Made by a program: the position numbers and the translations under genes
Notes under the pieces: model-generated
Databases searched by the model: none
What the model was told of the DNA's origin: nothing
Seen by the model: the letters and a program-made list of their open reading frames with translations, nothing else
Shown here: in pieces, positions 59,748 to 64,000 of the stretch
Layout of the letters: each line of letters opens with the position of its first letter
How positions within the stretch are numbered: position 1 is the first letter of the stretch
Assembly: GCA_000149265.1 (NCBI GenBank)
Contig: CH003281.1
Span: 936,491 to 1,000,490 of the forward strand
DNA: 64,000 bases
Direction of reading: 5' to 3'
Source: Ciona savignyi
Taxonomy: Eukaryota; Chordata; Ascidiacea; Phlebobranchia; Cionidae

Positions 59748-62700
59748 CTATTGTTTTGAAAAATAAATCTCTCCTCTGAGTCTGGATACGAAAGAAGGCA
59801 TTTGTTTCTTGTGGTTGTACTTGCACGGGTCATCGTTGTGTGGGTTCTTCACAATTCCAGACTCGTACTTTGTCGCCACCACGTGGTTTACCATTGTCAC
59901 AATCTAATGTTGGAAAGGAATAAAACTCAAATTTTGATTTAAAATTCAAACGTAAAATTTATAAAGGCAAATAAAATCAAATTAGTTTACTTTATTTTCC
60001 TTTTTTTTTCAAGATAAAAATATGCATTATTGAGTTTCTGGCTGATCATTCTTAGGAGTCTAAATTAAAAATTCTAATTAGAAGACGTAGTAAAAACGCT
60101 TTCGTGAAGATGCATCAAAAAATTTTTATTTTGTTATACCGCAACTACCAGAAAACTACCCCCAAACCTGCAAGAGTCCTAATTCGGGGTTTTTCCTTGA
60201 GAAAGCAAAGGCTTCGTATAAAGCATCAATATAAACGCTTCCTCGTCCATCTCTGTTGGATACGTGACCTGCAATGAGCTTAAATTTTAGAAGTTGCTTG
60301 GATAGGATAGGATAGGATAGGATAGGATATTAGTGTTTATCCCTGTGAATGGTAAAACCAAAGGGGTTAACACACGGGCAATCGTCAGATCACCTCGCGC
60401 CCACCGTCGGGTTACCTATTTCAGTGTGTTGTATATGATAGACACGTTCCTTCACTTTGGTAGAAATCATTAATCCGCTGGGTTCAGGCAATGACCGTAA
60501 AGTTCCTTGCCCAATGACTCAATTGATTAGGATATCATCCACCAAGCTCCAGGTTTAAAATTATTCATGACTTTGTTTTCATATTTCTACTGGATCTTAC
60601 CTGTAACGCTTAAAACAATCTAAACAAAATATTTATATCGGATCATAGCTGCAAAAGCAACCTGTTTATATATATTTTTATGTTGAATCCTATAACTCAA
60701 TTACTAAAGAAAATATTCCAGAGAATAAGCATAAAAAGAATATGTAGGAACTCATATTAGAAACATCATTAAGTTAGCTTGCTTTACCTGGCAATGTTGA
60801 GTGGCCTATAAAGCAATCGGCTTCGGCCGGAATTGCTGATGCAATCTTCGAAGAACATTCTGCATCTATAAATCCACCTGTTTCTTCAATCGAACTTTTA
60901 ACTGGTTGAGTTGCTAAAAGTCCCCTACAAGCCTATGGATAATAGGTAAATGTTTATAATCGGGCAAATATTGAAAAATAAGTAAGACTTGGGACACATT
61001 CAGTAGGGGTTTCCTAAAATGCATGAAAACATTTTGTTCAAAATATTGGAATTGGTTTCAAATACAAGGCTACTAAATTGGTTTTGAAACCAAGATTTAC
61101 TAATTACAAATATTTACAAAGTGCTTTTACCTGCACGAAAAAAAGCTTCGGTTTGCCAATAAGACTCTTGCAGTTTTCCCCAACAAATAATCCAATAATA
61201 TCATTAAGACCAATTTCATCCGTTTCCGTGCTGATTATGTCTCCATCTCTTCCATGAGACATAATTACGCACATAAAGCAATCGTTGTGAGAATGGTTTT
61301 CAAACGTCACTTGTGTAAAAATAGATTTAAATCGGGTTGTCATAATAAAAGCAATATAACACAAATTCAATTTTATGAAATATATTCATCATTTCTGAGT
61401 AAATAATTAATTGTTGCTTTGATAGTTAAAGGTGCTTTCTAATTGCGTTTAAAGAGGGCAACACAGGGCAACAGTGCTTAATTATATCGTAATTATGTAC
61501 ATGGCTATATATATATACATTGTGTGGGCTACAACTTGAACATTTCAATACGATTCAATAGCTTCAATAGGAGATTAGGTCAATATCTTTGGTAGGAGTT
61601 AGGTTGATAGGTATCTGTTACCGTGATTGCTGCAAGCAAGACAACAACAGTAGTTACAACACAGTGATAGCCGTCATTATCTAAACGACTACCCGGTTAG
61701 AAAGCACATTTTGCGCGTTCGACTTACAAGCTACCAACTTTTTCACCAACTGAAGCTTATCCACATTGGAAATCTCAGTTACATTATTATGGTGGAATCC
61801 GAGCATTCTTGCAGCCATCTTCATCTTTTTAACGTCGACGGTACTACCGAGTCTATCGGCACCCTATGATTATAATTGTCCAGCCAGTTAGTACTGTCGG
61901 TTAAAAACGCTATCAAACCTACATTTAGGTATAAAATAGGTTTATTTAAAACTGTAGAGAAGTCTCAAAAGTATGTACCACATTGAAATAGCTACCAAAT
62001 TACACATGGTTTTCATCATATTCATACTTGGTGTATATTGTTTGTTTTAGCATGCAGAAACTAATTGGTTCCCGAGTTACCCAACCATAAGTGGAACACG
62101 GTCGTTATTTTAATATTTTTGTGCCTTTATAAAATTACCTTTCAAAAAATTAGATTTGTATTAGAATCATTATTAATTTATATTATTTTTAGGAGTTTAT
62201 GCACAACATGAATATCGTATCGTAATCGAACATTTATATTTTTTTTCATACAGCTTACATGCTCACCCACTGAAAGTAAATTTAATGTGCAGCCTATTTG
62301 CTGAAAATGATTTACATTTTGTCACCGTATTTGAATACATGCTTCATATCAGCTAATGTGGAACTTTAACATTGCAGGTTGACCTTCTGGTGACAGAAAA
62401 TGGAACTTACGAATGGATTTATGATGACAAACTTCCCACGGTTGGGTTTGTCCATCTCATATACATAGGGTGCTATCGGTCCTTTAATGATCTTCTCTGA
62501 CATTGTAAGTCCAGGTTCGTCATCAGTATATAAGCATATTGCATCAATTTCCGAGGTCCTGGTTATATAAAGCACATAATATATACACAAATGCAATAGC
62601 GGAGTTGCAATTGGCAAGCTTAAAATTTCCTCTGTGTGTATAACAACATAGGAAGTTATAACTAGGATTTTCAAACACATGTTGTCAAATGTTTTAACTC

Positions 62701-63790
62701 TATATAAACAACGGCCAAGGTGGCTGTATCACAGGTTTAAAACTTGGCCCTGTAATAAACGATAGTCGTGAATTGCCGGTTGATTATATGGGTTGTTCAA
62801 AACCTGCTTTTACATTTTGCATTTTGTCGAGTGCCAGTGATATAACGCCCCACACAAATCTTACCACAGGATTAAAAACAATGCTAAAAGTATTGCCTTT
62901 GACGACAATGTGGGTTTTGCAACCCAGGTTGGCATTTACTAGTGCCTCTTGAAAAGCCTTGCTCCGTGACATAGGATAGGATAGTATATTTATGTTTAGC
63001 CCAGTGAATGGAAAAACCAAGCTGGGGTCAACAATCGTCAGATCACCTCGCGCCCATCATCGGGTTACCTATTACAGTGTGTTGTATGATAGACACGTTA
63101 CTTCAATTTGGTAGAAACCATTAATCCGCTAGGTTTAGGCAACGTCCGTAAAATGCCTTGCCCAAGGACACAACCGACTATCTAGCGACCAGTTCGGCAC
63201 CTGCAACCTTTCAATTGAAAGGCGACGCACTTAACCGCTAGACCAACGGCAACGGGCCGGACATATCCTCAATATATTTTAATAGAACAAAAAGACACTT
63301 TACCATAGCGTTCAAATGAGCCAAGTAATATTCTTAAAAGCGAGATAAATATTGATTAAGTAAATTGCACTTACACAATGTTCCTTTTATCACATTTACG
63401 ATCAGTGGTTTCATTTGTATCAAACGGAGTGGTATCAACGAGACCTTTTATTCCTTCAATTGCACCACTGCACATAAACCGTACGTTATAATAATTTTAA
63501 AAATTATTAAACAAAAGGGATATATTGTTGATTAAATTAATTCATTTTTAGTGGTTACGAACCCAGCCTACCTGAGAAATGTAGTACCTGTAATATAAAA
63601 CGTATTGATAAATCTTTTTGAAATCATAAAACATATATTGTATGTTTATAAAAGTACTAAAATATTAAACGATCCATAATGTATAAAATAATATAACTAT
63701 TGATTAAAATGCAGCAAAAACTCTTGAACAAATATCAACAACACATTTTAGTTCCATCTTACCAATTCTGGATGCCGCAGCTTTCAATTC
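59748..63790 (-). CDS. Caspase (cysteine-aspartate protease), 5' end outside window
   Basis: Apoptotic-type C14 protease. Nine exons in the window: 63790-63763, 63587-63572 (16-nt microexon), 63467-63375, 62558-62411, 61863-61728, 61309-61131, 60932-60788, 60268-60168, 59903-59748 (stop TAG). They join in frame to 333 residues, and the first exon is preceded by an acceptor, so more lies upstream. Large subunit: catalytic His in MSHGRDG and catalytic Cys in QACRG, split exactly between exons (Q|A). Small subunit: ADCFIGHSTLPG, then SNRDGRGSVYIDAL, ending MPSFVSRLRGEIYF as in executioner caspases. A linker with Asp residues (GGFIDAE) suits processing. The region before the protease fold is short and resembles no CARD or DED in what is visible. 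At the usual S2-pocket Trp (SWRD in caspase-9) this protein has Asn (SNRD). AATAAA is at 59313-59308. Confidence 0.92.
60300..60545 (-). mobile_element. SINE family A with (GGATA)n tail in a caspase intron
   Basis: On the plus strand it opens with about six GGATA units (60,301-60,329), then TTTATCCCTGTGAATGG, GGGGTTAACACACGGGCAAT, CAGATCACCTCGCGCCCACC, CATTAATCCGCTGGGTTCAG. This is the reverse of 44,619-44,915; the head end is decayed. The pentamer run corresponds to the TATCC 3' tail. Confidence 0.8.
62966..63262 (-). mobile_element. Full-length SINE family A in a caspase intron
   Basis: Plus strand begins ATAGGATAGGATAG, then CCAGTGAATGGAAAAACC, CAGATCACCTCGCGCCCAT, CAGTGTGTTGTATGATAGAC, ATTAATCCGCTAGG, CACAACCGACTATCTAGCGA and ends with AGGCGACGCACTTAACCGCT. 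In reverse this is the tRNA-like head. The open frame at 62,784-63,020 runs into it and is probably not an exon. Confidence 0.82.
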
Positions 63791-64000
63791 CTAAATGTAT
63801 TAAATGATTGATTATAATGTGATAGTAATGATTTATTAATTAATGAAAAAGGTTACTAATTTTTGTCACCCTTGCATGCAAAATGCAAAAACGCTGTCAC
63901 GCGCGAAGTGGCAAGTTAGTTTGTTTGCACTTTAGTAGCAAGTATAATACACTATAACGTTTTTACCATATTTAAAAGTTGTTTCAGGAAAAGTACCCGT

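Noticed and set aside
62784-63020. Additional caspase exon
   Set aside because: The exons at 63,375 and 62,558 already join in phase, and part of the frame is SINE sequence. A GT donor after AATCCTGTG is probably coincidental.

Overview
Eukaryotic, AT-rich, intron-rich DNA, most likely from a solitary ascidian (Ciona or a close relative). The gene families are chordate-like: a nine-exon CYP2-type P450, TAF8 and a caspase. Introns are mostly 0.1-1 kb, and strong 3' splice sites sit just upstream of several start codons, as expected for a tunicate with spliced-leader trans-splicing. The species call is inference. Nothing prokaryotic is present. All exon models below were built by hand from splice consensus, reading phase and family motifs.

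Layout. (1) 1-35,720: a tandem array of three CYP2-type P450 genes, all on the minus strand. Copy 1 (1-6189, 3' end cut by the window edge) and copy 2 (13,688-20,707) are nearly identical, introns and flanks included. Copy 3 (26,761-32,581) is more diverged and is the only copy whose frame is intact throughout. Copy 1 has a 2-nt insertion in exon 6, and copy 2 has 5 extra nt spread over exon 8. The spaces between the genes are packed with repeats: a decayed LINE, a ~330-bp repeat, a large inverted repeat, hAT-like MITEs, tRNA-derived SINEs and a young solo LTR. Presence or absence in each copy orders their insertion. (2) 35,720-37,990: repeats and spacer, with one short cysteine-rich ORF of doubtful status. 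(3) 37,995-41,164 (minus): TAF8, complete, seven exons, 313 aa. (4) 41,200-43,600: probable promoter region with an AT microsatellite, a 32-bp minisatellite, YY1- and E2F-like motifs and a hAT MITE. (5) 43,625-45,932 (plus): a small C2H2 zinc-finger protein with a BESS-like C-terminus, 252 aa. (6) 46,000-48,100: spacer with a long-TIR MITE. (7) 48,123-57,946 (minus): a 13-exon gene for a coiled-coil protein with a C-terminal CAP-Gly domain, about 660 aa. (8) 59,748-63,790 (minus, 5' end outside the window): a caspase with catalytic His and Cys.

The P450 array looks like a lineage-specific expansion of a membrane monooxygenase. The downstream genes (TFIID subunit, zinc finger, microtubule-linked protein, caspase) look like unrelated neighbours, not a pathway. 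I found no convincing undescribed multi-gene system. The most informative signals are the layered history of the P450 array, conflicting evidence on whether its frameshifts are real or base-call errors, unusual substrate-pocket residues in the caspase, and two protein architectures I cannot place in a named family.
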